Positions 9,201 to 16,818 are shown, counted from the stretch's first letter. The stretch: 24,658 nt of DNA from JACTMJ01 sp039812845 (GCA_039812845.1 JBDIBK010000061.1:1-24658); one strand, 5' to 3'. Notes: a model not told the origin generated them from the sequence alone. Translations and numbers: made by a program.

Positions 9201-10378
9201 GCGAAGAGCATTCCACGCTGCGGGTTTCCATGGCGGGGTTTGAAGAGCGTCAGCGCTCGGAGAGCACGGCTCTGCAGCGGGTGGAGAATCTCCTGCGAGA
9301 GACTGTCCGCAAGCGCGCGGAACTGGCGCAGCGCGTGGAGAACGAACAGCGCGAGATCGCCCGTCTGAAGCAGGATAACGAAACACTGACCGCCAGGATC
9401 AAAGCCCTTGGCGAAGAGCGCGAGCATTTTGGAGCGCAGGTGACATCCCTGAGCGCCGCGGACGAAGCAACGCGAACGGGCCTTCACGCCCAGGACGGCG
9501 CCTTGCAGGAACTGCGCTCCCGCACCGAGAACCAACAGGGCTTGCGGACCAGGCTTGAACTCGACTTGGTGAAGCGCCAGGCGGAGCTGAAGTTCCTCGA
9601 CGAAACCTGCGTGAAAGAGCTGGGAGTTCCGGTGGCCGAGTTGGCGGCCGGCAGTGAGACGGTGCTCGACGAGGAAGCCGCGGCGGCCGCGGAGCAACTG
9701 TATCTCGAACTTCGGCGCAAAGTGGAGGCGCTGGGCGCGGTGAACGCGAATGCGCTCGAAGAGTTCGAAGAGGCGGAGCGGCGGCACCAGTTCCTCAGCG
9801 CGCAGCGCCAGGATCTGCTCGATTCCATCCGCGATACCGAAAAGGCGATCAAGGAGATTGACGAAGAAAGCCGGAAGCGCTTTACAGAAGCCTTCCACGC
9901 CATCAACGAGCACTTCAAGGTGCTCTTCCGCACGCTCTTCGGCGGCGGCACGGGCGAGATGCGTCTGGCGGATGAAGAGAACGCGTCCGAAAGCGGCATC
10001 GAAATTGTGGCCTCGCCTCCCGGCAAGCGCTTGCAGAATGTGCTGCTGCTTTCGGGTGGAGAGAAGGCGCTCACCGCCATCTCCCTGCTGATGGCCATCT
10101 TCCGCTATCAGCCCAGCCCCTTCTGCATCCTCGACGAAGTCGATGCTCCGCTCGACGAACCGAACGTCGTGCGCTACGTCTCGCTCATCCGGGAAATGGC
10201 GAAGCAGACGCAGTTCATCATGATCACGCACGCCAAGCGCAGCATGGAAGCCGCGCAGACGCTCTACGGGGTCACGATGCAGGAAGCGGGGGTTTCGAAG
10301 GTGGTGAGCGTGAATTTCAACGGGCTGGGAATTCCGGCGGTAGCGGCTAGCCGCAACACCGCCAGAATCACCATGTAG
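6287..10378 (+). CDS. smc: Chromosome segregation ATPase SMC with an NGH-repeat insert
   Basis: This 1363-residue protein is the ATPase core of bacterial condensin, which with ScpA and ScpB extrudes DNA loops and helps segregate chromosomes. TTG 6287 is supported by GAGGT seven bases upstream and by the family start (LKRVEIHGFKSFADRTEL). Walker A is GPNGCGKS (33-40). The first coiled coil begins after EEAAGITRFKNRRR (about 319-331). The hinge spans about 670-835 (GLKPLGVLADYLEVEPAYEKA). The second coil follows, then the signature LSGGEK (1255-1260) and Walker B ILDE with D1283 and E1284. The protein is about 170 residues longer than usual. Most of the excess is an insert at about residues 95-248 in the N-terminal head, rich in Asn-Gly-His-x repeats. 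The core resumes at EVTVTRRLFRSGESEYLING. ScpA and ScpB are not in the window. Confidence 0.97.
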   Translation: MLQLKRVEIHGFKSFADRTELLFEGTGIAGVVGPNGCGKSNVADAISWVLGEQSAKSLRGGRMQDVIFAGTRERKPLGMASVTITLVDQDYREDGLAPIEKVEAIEKVNGQGTGISNGHANGLTNGHANGHTNGHTNGHSNGHTNGYANGHSNGHANGHSANGHPAMEASGEETSAETPHQSAEGVAGEARDEDGIADPSAHDAPHASANGHTNGHTNGHTNGHAQGGLNGGPVNGHGAAESGLSVFRRPRFAEVTVTRRLFRSGESEYLINGRSARLRDIQDIFMGTGLGPESYAIIEQGRIGQILSSKPQDRRSVIEEAAGITRFKNRRRLAEARLQGAKHNIERVFDILEEVGRQMNSLKRQAAKAKRYEELHGEMVTSLKATLQARFVIQEREAARVALELSAAAKDLAACQTELSEKDDAFRKTQGDSEQLVARLTEAREKLSQITMEWDRAKSRLQFQATQSDTLLARVTAGAQETQHLGAEVQRLEQEKEAHHTALKAVQQQLLEAREHFAAKDKERQELSRKLQERERFLESARQLSIRLLGEANQLRNQLAQVEEYLAGLERQKARHQAEEQGALAEAGKLAELKLDLEGRVKSHQTELSGLVERRKRNEAQLQQSRQTVQQTRSALDAVRQESSRIRARKDSLEDLISHRSYSTESVQRLFKAVDKGRANGLKPLGVLADYLEVEPAYEKAVEEFLHDELEFVLVESWEQGHTGVNLMRGEGDGRATFLLHPEAAPETGRPCPVPELGAAQGVFARLLDVLEVNQAIRALPLALIPRIGRCFLVEQAEAAQTLALRYPDCFFLTPEGLCFQAGSLSGGKKSASGPLVLKRQLKELQAKLRATEEQLKAKEAELGSQEAVLAALQEEMESLRGQTQAKEKEGVALEADTRKLNEEQRRANSRLQLARTEMERLLRDASGAIARKETSLKSLQEKDAARAEQEQSTQAARQEIDELRKEVARLGEEHSTLRVSMAGFEERQRSESTALQRVENLLRETVRKRAELAQRVENEQREIARLKQDNETLTARIKALGEEREHFGAQVTSLSAADEATRTGLHAQDGALQELRSRTENQQGLRTRLELDLVKRQAELKFLDETCVKELGVPVAELAAGSETVLDEEAAAAAEQLYLELRRKVEALGAVNANALEEFEEAERRHQFLSAQRQDLLDSIRDTEKAIKEIDEESRKRFTEAFHAINEHFKVLFRTLFGGGTGEMRLADEENASESGIEIVASPPGKRLQNVLLLSGGEKALTAISLLMAIFRYQPSPFCILDEVDAPLDEPNVVRYVSLIREMAKQTQFIMITHAKRSMEAAQTLYGVTMQEAGVSKVVSVNFNGLGIPAVAASRNTARITM
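6635..6778 (+). repeat. 12-base tandem repeat encoding (Asn-Gly-His-x)n, tract 1 in smc
   Basis: About twelve in-frame copies of a degenerate 12-base unit encode NGHA, NGHT, NGHS and rare NGLT or NGYA variants (SMC residues 117-164). Synonymous codons vary between units (AAT/AAC, GGC/GGG/GGA, CAC/CAT). The tract is therefore not a fresh replication-slippage product, and the amino-acid pattern appears to be maintained. One extra Ala interrupts the period near the end. Confidence 0.95.
6914..6958 (+). repeat. 12-base tandem repeat encoding (Asn-Gly-His-x)n, tract 2 in smc
   Basis: Four further in-frame units (NGHT three times, then NGH) encode SMC residues 210-224, followed by degenerate NGG and NGH units up to about residue 237. 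An acidic, Ala/Glu-rich spacer of about 45 residues separates this tract from tract 1. Confidence 0.93.
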
Positions 10379-10450
10379 TCCAACACGAGTTTAGGTCGGC
10401 GGGGACCACTCCCTGTGTCCCAATGTACTGCCAATTTGCCGGCCGCCTGA

Positions 10451-10489
10451 CCGGGCGTGTGGATTTCGCATCCGCCGCCCGGCTTTTTT
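10451..10489 (+). terminator. Intrinsic terminator of smc
   Basis: CCGGGCG (10451-10457) pairs with CGCCCGG (10476-10482). An inner GGAT/ATCC stem extends the hairpin, and six T residues follow at 10484-10489. It lies 72 bases after the smc stop and before the end of the convergent PIG-L-like gene. It is a canonical Rho-independent terminator for the plus strand. Confidence 0.85.
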
Positions 10490-10503
10490 GTTTCCCATTC
10501 AGT

Positions 10504-11274
10504 CTACACGGAGTCTGGGGGATTCCGCTGCAATCGGGCAACCAGCTTCTCGAAATCGTCCCAGGTGAAGCCGGTCCGGGATAGTTCGTAATAAAGCGCG
10601 CCTTCGTGAGGGCGGACGCCGAAATCATAGCGGTCGGCCCGCCGCCAGCGCTCTTCCCGAATTGCAAACCGCACGTATAAGTCATACTGCGAGCGAAAAG
10701 AGCGCAGCGCCTTTTCCTTCAGCTCGCGCTCATCCTCATCGAGAACGCTAATCTGCGTCATCGGGTACGGGGAGAGGAACTCGATGCTGTGAAAGAGCCC
10801 CTCGCGCGCGTGATAGCCGGTAAATTCATAAATCGCGGGGCGCACTTCGCCCAGCTCTTCGAGAATCTCGACGGCGCGATGGACGGCAAAGCAAACCGCG
10901 TCGGCGTCGGGATGGCCGCCTTCGAACGGATGCGTGTGGACCTCCGCCGGGCGCTCCGCTCGCAGCAGTTGGAGGATGTTCTCGATCACTTGCGGGAGAT
11001 GGTGCACCGCCTCCCGCTCCGCAATCCCCATGCTCAGCAGTTGCCGCTCGCCGATGCCGAAAACCCCCATTGCGGTCAGCAGTTCTTTCCGGCGAATCCC
11101 AAGGAAATCCTCCGTGCTTTTCGCGCCGGAACGCCGCAGCGTTCGCTCATCCCGCGTAATGCCATCGGCCACGTGGAGGATCAGCAGCTTTTCCGGTTCG
11201 CGCAGCAAGAGTCTCCCGCAGCCGAGAGTTTCCTCTCCGGGGTGCGCGACGACAAGAAGGACATTTGCATTCAT
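10504..11274 (-). CDS. PIG-L/LmbE-like protein with degraded metal-binding motifs
   Basis: This 256-residue protein has the fold pattern of PIG-L/LmbE zinc-dependent de-N-acetylases (NVLLVVAHP at the N-terminus, then RRKELLTAMGVFGIGERQLL, then THPFEGGHPDADAVCFAVH). The usual AHPDDE motif reads AHPGEE here (residues 10-15), so the general-base Asp is Gly and the metal-ligand Asp is Glu. The usual HPDH reads HPDA (121-124), so the third ligand His is Ala. Only His11 is clearly kept. It is probably inactive as a classical deacetylase or has changed chemistry. It lies 140 bases after argJ on the same strand, with a long hairpin in between. No clear ribosome binding site precedes the ATG. Confidence 0.8.
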   Translation of the reverse strand: MNANVLLVVAHPGEETLGCGRLLLREPEKLLILHVADGITRDERTLRRSGAKSTEDFLGIRRKELLTAMGVFGIGERQLLSMGIAEREAVHHLPQVIENILQLLRAERPAEVHTHPFEGGHPDADAVCFAVHRAVEILEELGEVRPAIYEFTGYHAREGLFHSIEFLSPYPMTQISVLDEDERELKEKALRSFRSQYDLYVRFAIREERWRRADRYDFGVRPHEGALYYELSRTGFTWDDFEKLVARLQRNPPDSV

Positions 11275-11293
11275 GGGCGCAATGGGTCGAGAT

Positions 11294-11341
11294 CGGCGCG
11301 CCGAAGACGAAGCGGGACACTTCCCGCAAAGCGGCGCGCCG
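11294..11341 (-). promoter_or_regulatory. Nested hairpin between argJ and the PIG-L-like gene
   Basis: Two copies of the self-palindromic decamer CGGCGCGCCG (11294-11303 and 11332-11341) can pair with each other. Between them GCGGGA (11312-11317) and TCCCGC (11322-11327) form an inner stem with a four-base loop. The element sits 20 bases upstream of the PIG-L-like start and 73 bases after the argJ stop. It could end the argJ transcript or act in the leader of the next gene. There is no T-tract. Confidence 0.5.
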
Positions 11342-11414
11342 CGGGCTCAACCGTGGAAAGCCTATTCTATCGGGCGAGCGGCGATTGGCGGCGATCTCCG
11401 CGCTTTCGTTTCGC

Positions 11415-12608
11415 TCAGGTGCGATAGTCGGCATTGATCTTGATGTAGTCTTCGGTGAAGTCGCAGGTCCAGAACGTGCATTCGCCGGTCCCGCTTCCCG
11501 CGATCTGGAAGTCGATCTCCACCTCCGGTTCGCGCAGCTTCTCAATCAGCGGCGGCTCTTCGAACGGAGCCAGCAGCCCGTTGCGGCAGACGAGCGTTTT
11601 CTGAAGGCGGATATTCACCATCGACGGGTCGAATTCCACGCCGCTATATCCGGCCGCGGAGAGAATTCGTCCCCAGTTGGGGTCGCAGCCCGCCACGGCG
11701 GTCTTCACCAGGGGCGAGTTCGCAATCGCCCGCGCCAGACGGCGTGCGTCGGCGTCATTGCCCGCCCCCCGGACGCGGATCGTCACCAGATGCTTTGCAC
11801 CCTCGCCGTCATGGGCGATCATCCGGGCGAGACCGCGCAGCAGCGCGAACAGCGCCTTGCGGAAGGCCGCCTCATCGTCCTTGGTCACCTTCACGCCGCT
11901 CGCGCCGTTGGCCATCAGCAGCAGCGTGTCGTTCGTGCTCGTGTCGCCATCGATCGACATGCAGTGGTAGCTTTGGTCGGCGCCTTCGCGCAGAAGCCGC
12001 TTAAGCGTCGCCGGCGGCAGCGCGGCGTCGGTCATCACGAAGCTGAGCGTCGTGGCCATGTTCGGGTGAATCATGCCCGCGCCCTTCGTGATGCCGGCGA
12101 TCCGCACCGTGCCCCCCGAGAGTTTCACCCGCGCGGTTTCGAGCTTGCGGAACGTGTCCGTCGTCAGAATGGCGTCGGCCACGGCGGGCAGGGAATCGGG
12201 GGAGAGCGCCGCCACCAGGGCGGGCAGCTTCGTGGTGATCTTCTCCACGTCGAGTTCCATGCCGATGACGCCCGTTGAGGATGGCAGCACCTGTTCCACC
12301 GGCGCGCCGAGCAGCGCGGCGCATGCGGCCGTCGTGCGCCCGGCTACCGCTTCGCCGGTGCGCGTGGCGCAATTCGCGTTCCCCGCGTTCACCACCACCG
12401 CCCGCACCTTCCCCTTGGATGCCGCCAGATGCTGCATCGAAACCAGCACCGGCGCCGCCTTCACGCGGTTGGTCGTGAAGAGCGCGGCCGCGTTGGCGGC
12501 GGGCTCGGACACGATCAGCGAAAGATCGTCGATCGGCTTCTTGCGGATGCCCGCGTAGGTGGCGGCGAAGGAGTAGCCCTTCGGCAGGTGCAATCGTTCA
12601 TTGCTCAC
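11415..12608 (-). CDS. argJ: Bifunctional glutamate N-acetyltransferase / ornithine acetyltransferase
   Basis: ArgJ transfers the acetyl group from N-acetylornithine to glutamate, closing the acetyl cycle of arginine biosynthesis; bifunctional forms also use acetyl-CoA. The 397-residue length is normal. The self-cleavage motif KGAGMIHPNMATTL lies at 175-188; cleavage is expected between Ala185 and the nucleophile Thr186, giving alpha and beta chains. The oxyanion-type segment SSTGVIG is at 110-116. The C-terminus (CTFWTCDFTEDYIKINADYRT) is typical. The beta chain includes NDTLLLMANG and CDPNWGRILSAAGYSG. It begins 16 bases after the fmt stop, as the fourth gene of the aroC-def-fmt-argJ cluster. 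Whether it is mono- or bifunctional cannot be told from sequence alone. Confidence 0.96.
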   Translation of the reverse strand: MSNERLHLPKGYSFAATYAGIRKKPIDDLSLIVSEPAANAAALFTTNRVKAAPVLVSMQHLAASKGKVRAVVVNAGNANCATRTGEAVAGRTTAACAALLGAPVEQVLPSSTGVIGMELDVEKITTKLPALVAALSPDSLPAVADAILTTDTFRKLETARVKLSGGTVRIAGITKGAGMIHPNMATTLSFVMTDAALPPATLKRLLREGADQSYHCMSIDGDTSTNDTLLLMANGASGVKVTKDDEAAFRKALFALLRGLARMIAHDGEGAKHLVTIRVRGAGNDADARRLARAIANSPLVKTAVAGCDPNWGRILSAAGYSGVEFDPSMVNIRLQKTLVCRNGLLAPFEEPPLIEKLREPEVEIDFQIAGSGTGECTFWTCDFTEDYIKINADYRT

Positions 12609-12624
12609 GGTGTGGATCTTCCCT

Positions 12625-13599
12625 TCAGTGTGGAGAGACGTCTTCGGATTTCGTCGGTTCGGTGCCCAGGCGTTCCCCCGCCTGCAAATGCGCGCCGTTC
12701 AGAAAGGCCTCCGCGCTTACGGCCGCCTTTCCTTCGAGCTGAAGCCGCACGAGTTCGAGCGCGGCCCCGCCGCCGGCCACGGCGTAGAGATGCTTGCCCC
12801 GAACGAAAAGCGTGCCTGGGGCGGTGTCGCCGGTTCCCGGGCGTTCCTGTGCCGGCGCGAGTTCCTTCAACTGCAGGCGCGCGCCGCGAAACGTCGTCCA
12901 CGCGCCCGGCCACGGCTGAAAGCCGCGGTAACGGTTGTAGATCGTGGCGGCATCCCGGTTCCAATCCACTCTGCCGAACTCGCGCTTCAGGATAGGCGCG
13001 AGTGTCGCCGCCGCGTGGTCCTGCGCTTCCGGTTCCAGCGTGCCGTTTGTGAGGCCCTCCAGAGTTTCCAGCAGAAGGGAAGCGCCCATATCGGCCAGCC
13101 GGTGCCAGACATCCACCGCCGTTTCCGTGGGGCCGATCGGCGTGGCCGCTTTCAGCAGCATATCGCCGGTATCGAGCCCCTCGTCAATCCGCATTGTCGT
13201 GACGCCCGTGAGCGTTTCTCCGTTCGCCACCGCCCACTGGATGGGAGCGGCACCGCGGTACCGCGGCAGAAGGGAGCCATGCACGTTGAGAATGCCGAGC
13301 CGGGGAATCTCGATAAGGGAGCGGGGAATGATCTGCCCATATCCAACGACGATGATGGCGTCGGGCGCGGCCGCCCGCAGTTGCTCCGCCACCTCGGGAA
13401 GGCGCACCTTCAGCGGCTGCTCCACCGGAATGCCAAGCGAAAGGGCTGCCTGCTTCACGGCGCTGGCCGTCAGCTTGCCGCCCCGGCCTGCCGGCCGGTC
13501 CGGCTGCGTGTAAACACGGCTCACCCGATGCCCGCCGTCCACCAGCGCGTGAAGGCTGGGCACCGCGAAATCCGGTGTTCCCATGAAGATCAGGTGCAT
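12625..13599 (-). CDS. fmt: Methionyl-tRNA formyltransferase
   Basis: Fmt formylates initiator Met-tRNA using 10-formyltetrahydrofolate. The 324-residue protein begins MHLIFMGTPDFAVPSL, the family start, so ATG 13599 is preferred over the GTG at 13635, which would overlap def and add 12 residues. Its SD is weak, so translational coupling to def is likely. The catalytic triad is visible: Asn105 and His107 in ILNVHGSLLPRYRGAAPIQ, and Asp143 in DEGLDTGDM. The C-terminal OB-like tRNA-binding domain starts near residue 205 (FGRVDWNRDAATIYNRYRGF). It follows def by 22 bases, the common def-fmt pairing of formylation and deformylation. Confidence 0.96.
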   Translation of the reverse strand: MHLIFMGTPDFAVPSLHALVDGGHRVSRVYTQPDRPAGRGGKLTASAVKQAALSLGIPVEQPLKVRLPEVAEQLRAAAPDAIIVVGYGQIIPRSLIEIPRLGILNVHGSLLPRYRGAAPIQWAVANGETLTGVTTMRIDEGLDTGDMLLKAATPIGPTETAVDVWHRLADMGASLLLETLEGLTNGTLEPEAQDHAAATLAPILKREFGRVDWNRDAATIYNRYRGFQPWPGAWTTFRGARLQLKELAPAQERPGTGDTAPGTLFVRGKHLYAVAGGGAALELVRLQLEGKAAVSAEAFLNGAHLQAGERLGTEPTKSEDVSPH

Positions 13600-13621
13600 G
13601 ACGTTGAGGCGGCCGGCGGCG

Positions 13622-14137
13622 CTACTCCCACTCACCGGCTTTGATGAGCTTTTTGATTTTCCGCTTGATCAGGTCGCGCTTCAGCGGGCTCAAATGCTGC
13701 AGAAAGAGGATGCCGTCCAGGTGGTCAATCTCATGCTGGAAGGCCCGCGACATCAACTCCTTGGCTTCCAGCCGGATATCGCCGCCGTCCGCGTCCTTGC
13801 CCTCCACCACCACTTCCGCGGCGCGGGCGACATTCTCCCGAAAACCGGGAATGCTCAGGCAGCCCTCTTCGTCCACGATGCGCCCTTCGCGAACCGTAAT
13901 GGTTGGGTTGATGAGCACGCGGCGCATCGCGGGGTCCTCTCCCGCGCTCGTGTCCACCACCGCCAGCCGCTGCGAGAGGCCGATCTGCGGAGCGGCAAGG
14001 CCGACGCCCTTGTTGGCGTACATGGTCTCGAACATATCCTCGATCAATTGCCGCAACTCGGGCGTGCCGAAATTGGTTACGGGCGCTGCCGGCGTTTCCA
14101 GCACCGGGTCTCCCCATTTCACAACTCTGTAAAGCAT
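13622..14137 (-). CDS. def: Peptide deformylase
   Basis: This 171-residue Fe2+/Zn2+ enzyme removes the formyl group from nascent proteins. All three family motifs are intact: GVGLAAPQ (44-51), EGCLS with metal ligand Cys93 (91-95), and QHEIDH with ligands His135 and His139 and catalytic Glu136 (134-139). The basic C-terminus (LKRDLIKRKIKKLIKAG) could contact the ribosome. The ATG shares one base with the aroC stop (TGATG arrangement at 14135-14139), so translation is probably coupled to aroC. Confidence 0.97.
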   Translation of the reverse strand: MLYRVVKWGDPVLETPAAPVTNFGTPELRQLIEDMFETMYANKGVGLAAPQIGLSQRLAVVDTSAGEDPAMRRVLINPTITVREGRIVDEEGCLSIPGFRENVARAAEVVVEGKDADGGDIRLEAKELMSRAFQHEIDHLDGILFLQHLSPLKRDLIKRKIKKLIKAGEWE

Positions 14138-15309
14138 CAGTAGTTCCGAACCTGCGTCTGATAGGATTCGAAGTTTCTCAAAGTCTCGCCCAGAGAGTCG
14201 CCGCCAAATTTTTCGAGCATCGCCTGCGCGAGCACGAAAGAAACCATCGCCTCTCCGATCACGCCCGCCGCCGGCACTACGCAGACGTCGCTGCGCTCAT
14301 ACGCGGCCGTTGCCGGTTCGCGCGTTGCCAGGTCAACGCTTTCGAGCGGACGCCGCAGCGTGGAAATGGGCTTCAGCAGGCCGCGCACCAGCAGATCCTG
14401 CCCGTTCGTCATGCCGCCCTCGATGCCGCCCGCCCGGTTGGCGCCGCGGGTGAACGCCCTCGCTTCCGAATCGTACCCAATGGTGTCCTGCACCTTGGAG
14501 CCGAAGCTCGCCGCGCCATCCGCCGCGAAGCCGATCTCCACCCCCTTCACTGCCTGCATGGAGACGATTGCCTGGGCCAGCCGTCCGTCCAGCCGCTTGT
14601 CGTAGGCGATGTGCGATCCCAGTCCCACCGGCACCCCCCGGGCTACCACCTCAAAAATCCCTCCGACAGTGTCGCCCGTGCGGTACGCGATATCCACCTG
14701 GTGCTTGAAGCGCTTCTCGGTCTCCTCGTCCACGCAATTGAGCAGCACCTTTTCTTTTTGCCGGAGGGCCACGAGTTCGTCCCAGCTCGCGCCGCGCTGC
14801 AAGCGTTCCTCGCCCACCGCCACCACATGGCTCAGCACTTCGATGCCGAACGCCCGCAGAAACTCCTTGCACACCGCGCCCACGGCGACGCGCGCAGTGG
14901 TCTCGCGGGCGCTGGCCCGCTCTAGAATGTAGCGGGCGTCTTCGAGATTGTATTTGAGAACGCCCGCGAGATCGGCGTGCCCCGGCCGGGGGCGGCTGAG
15001 CGGTTTCTTCTTCTCCTCGGAGCCCTCAAAATCTTCCACCGGCAGCACATCGGTCCAGTTCTTCCAGTCCTTATTCTCGAGGAGGATCGCAATCGGGCTC
15101 CCAATCGTCTTCGAATGCCGCACTCCGGCCACGAAGTGCGCCTCATCCGTCTCGATTCGCATCCGGCCGCCGCGTCCGAAGCCTTGCTGCCGCCGCCACA
15201 GCTCCCGATTGATGCGCGAAAGATCGATGGGAATCCCAGCGGGCAGGCCGGTGAGGGTCGCAACCAGACATTCGCCGTGCGATTCTCCGGCGGTTTCGTA
15301 ACGTAGCAT
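14137..15309 (-). CDS. aroC: Chorismate synthase
   Basis: AroC converts 5-enolpyruvylshikimate-3-phosphate to chorismate using reduced FMN, the last step of the shikimate pathway. The 390-residue protein begins MLRYETAGESHGE; ATG 15309 has a perfect AGAGGAG three bases upstream, so longer open-frame versions are rejected. Family motifs are present: GESHG (8-12), GRGGRMRIETD, RPGHADL, ERASARETTARVAVGA and TRGANRAGGIEGGMTNG. It heads the cluster aroC-def-fmt-argJ. The first gap is a one-base overlap. The upstream region is divergent with the small IPT/TIG protein gene. Confidence 0.97.
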   Translation of the reverse strand: MLRYETAGESHGECLVATLTGLPAGIPIDLSRINRELWRRQQGFGRGGRMRIETDEAHFVAGVRHSKTIGSPIAILLENKDWKNWTDVLPVEDFEGSEEKKKPLSRPRPGHADLAGVLKYNLEDARYILERASARETTARVAVGAVCKEFLRAFGIEVLSHVVAVGEERLQRGASWDELVALRQKEKVLLNCVDEETEKRFKHQVDIAYRTGDTVGGIFEVVARGVPVGLGSHIAYDKRLDGRLAQAIVSMQAVKGVEIGFAADGAASFGSKVQDTIGYDSEARAFTRGANRAGGIEGGMTNGQDLLVRGLLKPISTLRRPLESVDLATREPATAAYERSDVCVVPAAGVIGEAMVSFVLAQAMLEKFGGDSLGETLRNFESYQTQVRNY

Positions 15310-15470
15310 ATTCTCCTCTTTAGCGTATCGGAATCGCGGGGCGATTGGCCAGATCCGGGCCGGAAGAAGAAGCGGCCAGATCGGGAGGCGAGGAACCGCC
15401 GCGCGGCGCGGCCGTCCACCGCCAAGCCCGCGCGCCCGGTACCGGTTGGAGAGATTCCGGACGCAAAGTA

Positions 15471-15499
15471 TTGAAATGTGAGCCTTGTGGGAGTAGCAT
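15471..15499 (+). promoter_or_regulatory. Sigma-70-type promoter of the small IPT/TIG protein
   Basis: TTGAAA (15471-15476) and TAGCAT (15494-15499) are 17 bases apart. The predicted start near 15506 leaves a leader of about 14 bases before ATG 15520. The match is good, but the evidence is consensus only. Confidence 0.5.
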
Positions 15500-15519
15500 G
15501 AGGCTGGAGCTGCGGACAC

Positions 15520-15948
15520 ATGCGAAATCCGGTTTCCTGGTTGATCCTTCTTCTGGTGCTCTCGGCGGGCTTGGCGGGACAGGACAAGATGCCGATGGTG
15601 AAGTCGGTTGACAAGACCGAGGCGCTTCGCGGAGACGCGGTCATCGCGAGCGGCAGCAATCTCGGGAAAGCCACGGTCGCGGGGATTTACTTGACGCTCG
15701 GCGGCGAGGACTTGGAACTGAAGGTGCTCGAGCAGACCGACACCCTGATCCGCTTCGAAGTGGCTCCCAAGGCGAAGTTCGCGCGCTGGTCCCTGATGCT
15801 GCTTACCGCGGGCGCGTCGCCCACCTACATTGAGCAGCCGGTGAAGCTGAACGTCGTCGAGAAGCTCACGCCAAAGGAAGAACCTGCACCCGCGCCCGAG
15901 CCTCCCCCGGCGGAAGCGCCGGCACCGCAGCCAACTCCGAACCCCTGA
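15520..15948 (+). CDS. Small secreted protein with an IPT/TIG-like domain and Pro-rich tail
   Basis: This 142-residue protein has a signal peptide (MRNPVSWLILLLVLSAGLAG). Residues about 25-110 show the IPT/TIG pattern: MVKSVDKTEALRGDAVIASG, then GIYLTLGGEDLELKVLEQTD, then a strand ending near the hydrophobic MLLTAG segment. The last 28 residues are low-complexity Pro/Ala/Glu (EEPAPAPEPPPAEAP). GGAG lies ten bases before the ATG. It is probably periplasmic or cell-surface; no enzymatic function is visible. It diverges from aroC and converges with the second PIG-L gene, with no partner in an operon. Confidence 0.8.
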   Translation: MRNPVSWLILLLVLSAGLAGQDKMPMVKSVDKTEALRGDAVIASGSNLGKATVAGIYLTLGGEDLELKVLEQTDTLIRFEVAPKAKFARWSLMLLTAGASPTYIEQPVKLNVVEKLTPKEEPAPAPEPPPAEAPAPQPTPNP

Positions 15949-15999
15949 GCGCGGCGGGATAGGTGCGAAAGCCCCCGCCTCTCTCCGGCAGTCGCTCCG

Positions 16000-16818
16000 T
16001 TACGGAAGCATCGGGAAGAGCTTGCGGATTTCCGCCGCGCCGGGCTGGCGGCCATACTCGCAGATTTCAAACGCCTCGGCATGCACGGCGGATTCACCGC
16101 TCTCCCCATAGAAGTGCTTCAGCAGATCGCGCACGGGGCCGGTAATCGGAAACACATAGCGCTGCGCGGCGAGTTTCGCCGCCTCCTCCGGGTCCGCCGG
16201 CAGCTCGGCGGCGTAACCGTCCACCCAGGGGAGCCATTCGCCGAACTGGGAGCGGTGCGCGGCCATCGCGCTGACCTTCGTCTCCCAAACCGCGCCGATA
16301 TCGATCGCAACGTGAGGCTCAAACGGATAGGGCTTGCGGAACGCGTCCTGCATATAGAGAAAGACCGGATTGCGCCGCAGCACCGGCGTTTCCGGGCAGA
16401 TGTTCGGCACCATCACGAGGTAAGCGGCATCCTGGACGGCAATTCCGCCGTAGCGGTGGTCCGGGTGATAGTCGAACGGACGGTGGCTCAGCACAAGATC
16501 CGCCCCGTAATTCCGAATGAGCCGGACGATCTCCTGCCGCAGTTGCAGGGACGGCATGAGTTCGCCGTCATGATTGTCGAGCGTCACATACCGGGTCAAA
16601 CCCAGAATCGCCTTCGCCGCTTCGGATTCCGCCGCGCGAATCCCCGCAAGCTCCTCCCCCTTCAGCAAATGATGGCCGGCATCTCCGTTAGTCAGGTTGA
16701 CGAACGTCACCTCATGGCCCAATTGCGCGAACAGCGCGGCGGTCCCCCCCGCATAACCTTCGCAATCGTCGGGGTGCGCGCCAAGAACAATCATTTGCAG
16801 GGGTCTTTGCTCGGACAT
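16000..16818 (-). CDS. PIG-L/LmbE-family deacetylase, intact active site
   Basis: This 272-residue zinc-dependent de-N-acetylase-like enzyme has the full AHPDDCE motif (14-20: ligand His15, general base Asp17, ligand Asp18). The second motif is HRPFDYHPDHRYGG, with the third ligand His121. Family members remove acetyl groups from GlcNAc-containing glycans, small thiols or antibiotics; the substrate here is unknown. It has no signal peptide, so it is cytoplasmic. It is a single gene, convergent with the IPT/TIG gene. No SD is seen; a TAGAAT box only nine bases before the ATG suggests a leaderless mRNA. It contrasts with the degraded paralogue at 10504-11274. Confidence 0.92.
   Translation of the reverse strand: MSEQRPLQMIVLGAHPDDCEGYAGGTAALFAQLGHEVTFVNLTNGDAGHHLLKGEELAGIRAAESEAAKAILGLTRYVTLDNHDGELMPSLQLRQEIVRLIRNYGADLVLSHRPFDYHPDHRYGGIAVQDAAYLVMVPNICPETPVLRRNPVFLYMQDAFRKPYPFEPHVAIDIGAVWETKVSAMAAHRSQFGEWLPWVDGYAAELPADPEEAAKLAAQRYVFPITGPVRDLLKHFYGESGESAVHAEAFEICEYGRQPGAAEIRKLFPMLP

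Noticed and set aside
7667..10231. A very long open frame on the minus strand opposite smc (over 850 codons).
   Set aside because: It is a mirror of the coiled-coil codon bias of smc; it has no SD or recognisable domain, while smc on the other strand has all family motifs.
15310..15519. An N-terminal extension of aroC by 70 residues.
   Set aside because: The extension is Arg/Pro-rich with no family similarity, and the ATG at 15309 has a perfect SD and the family start MLRYETAGESHG.
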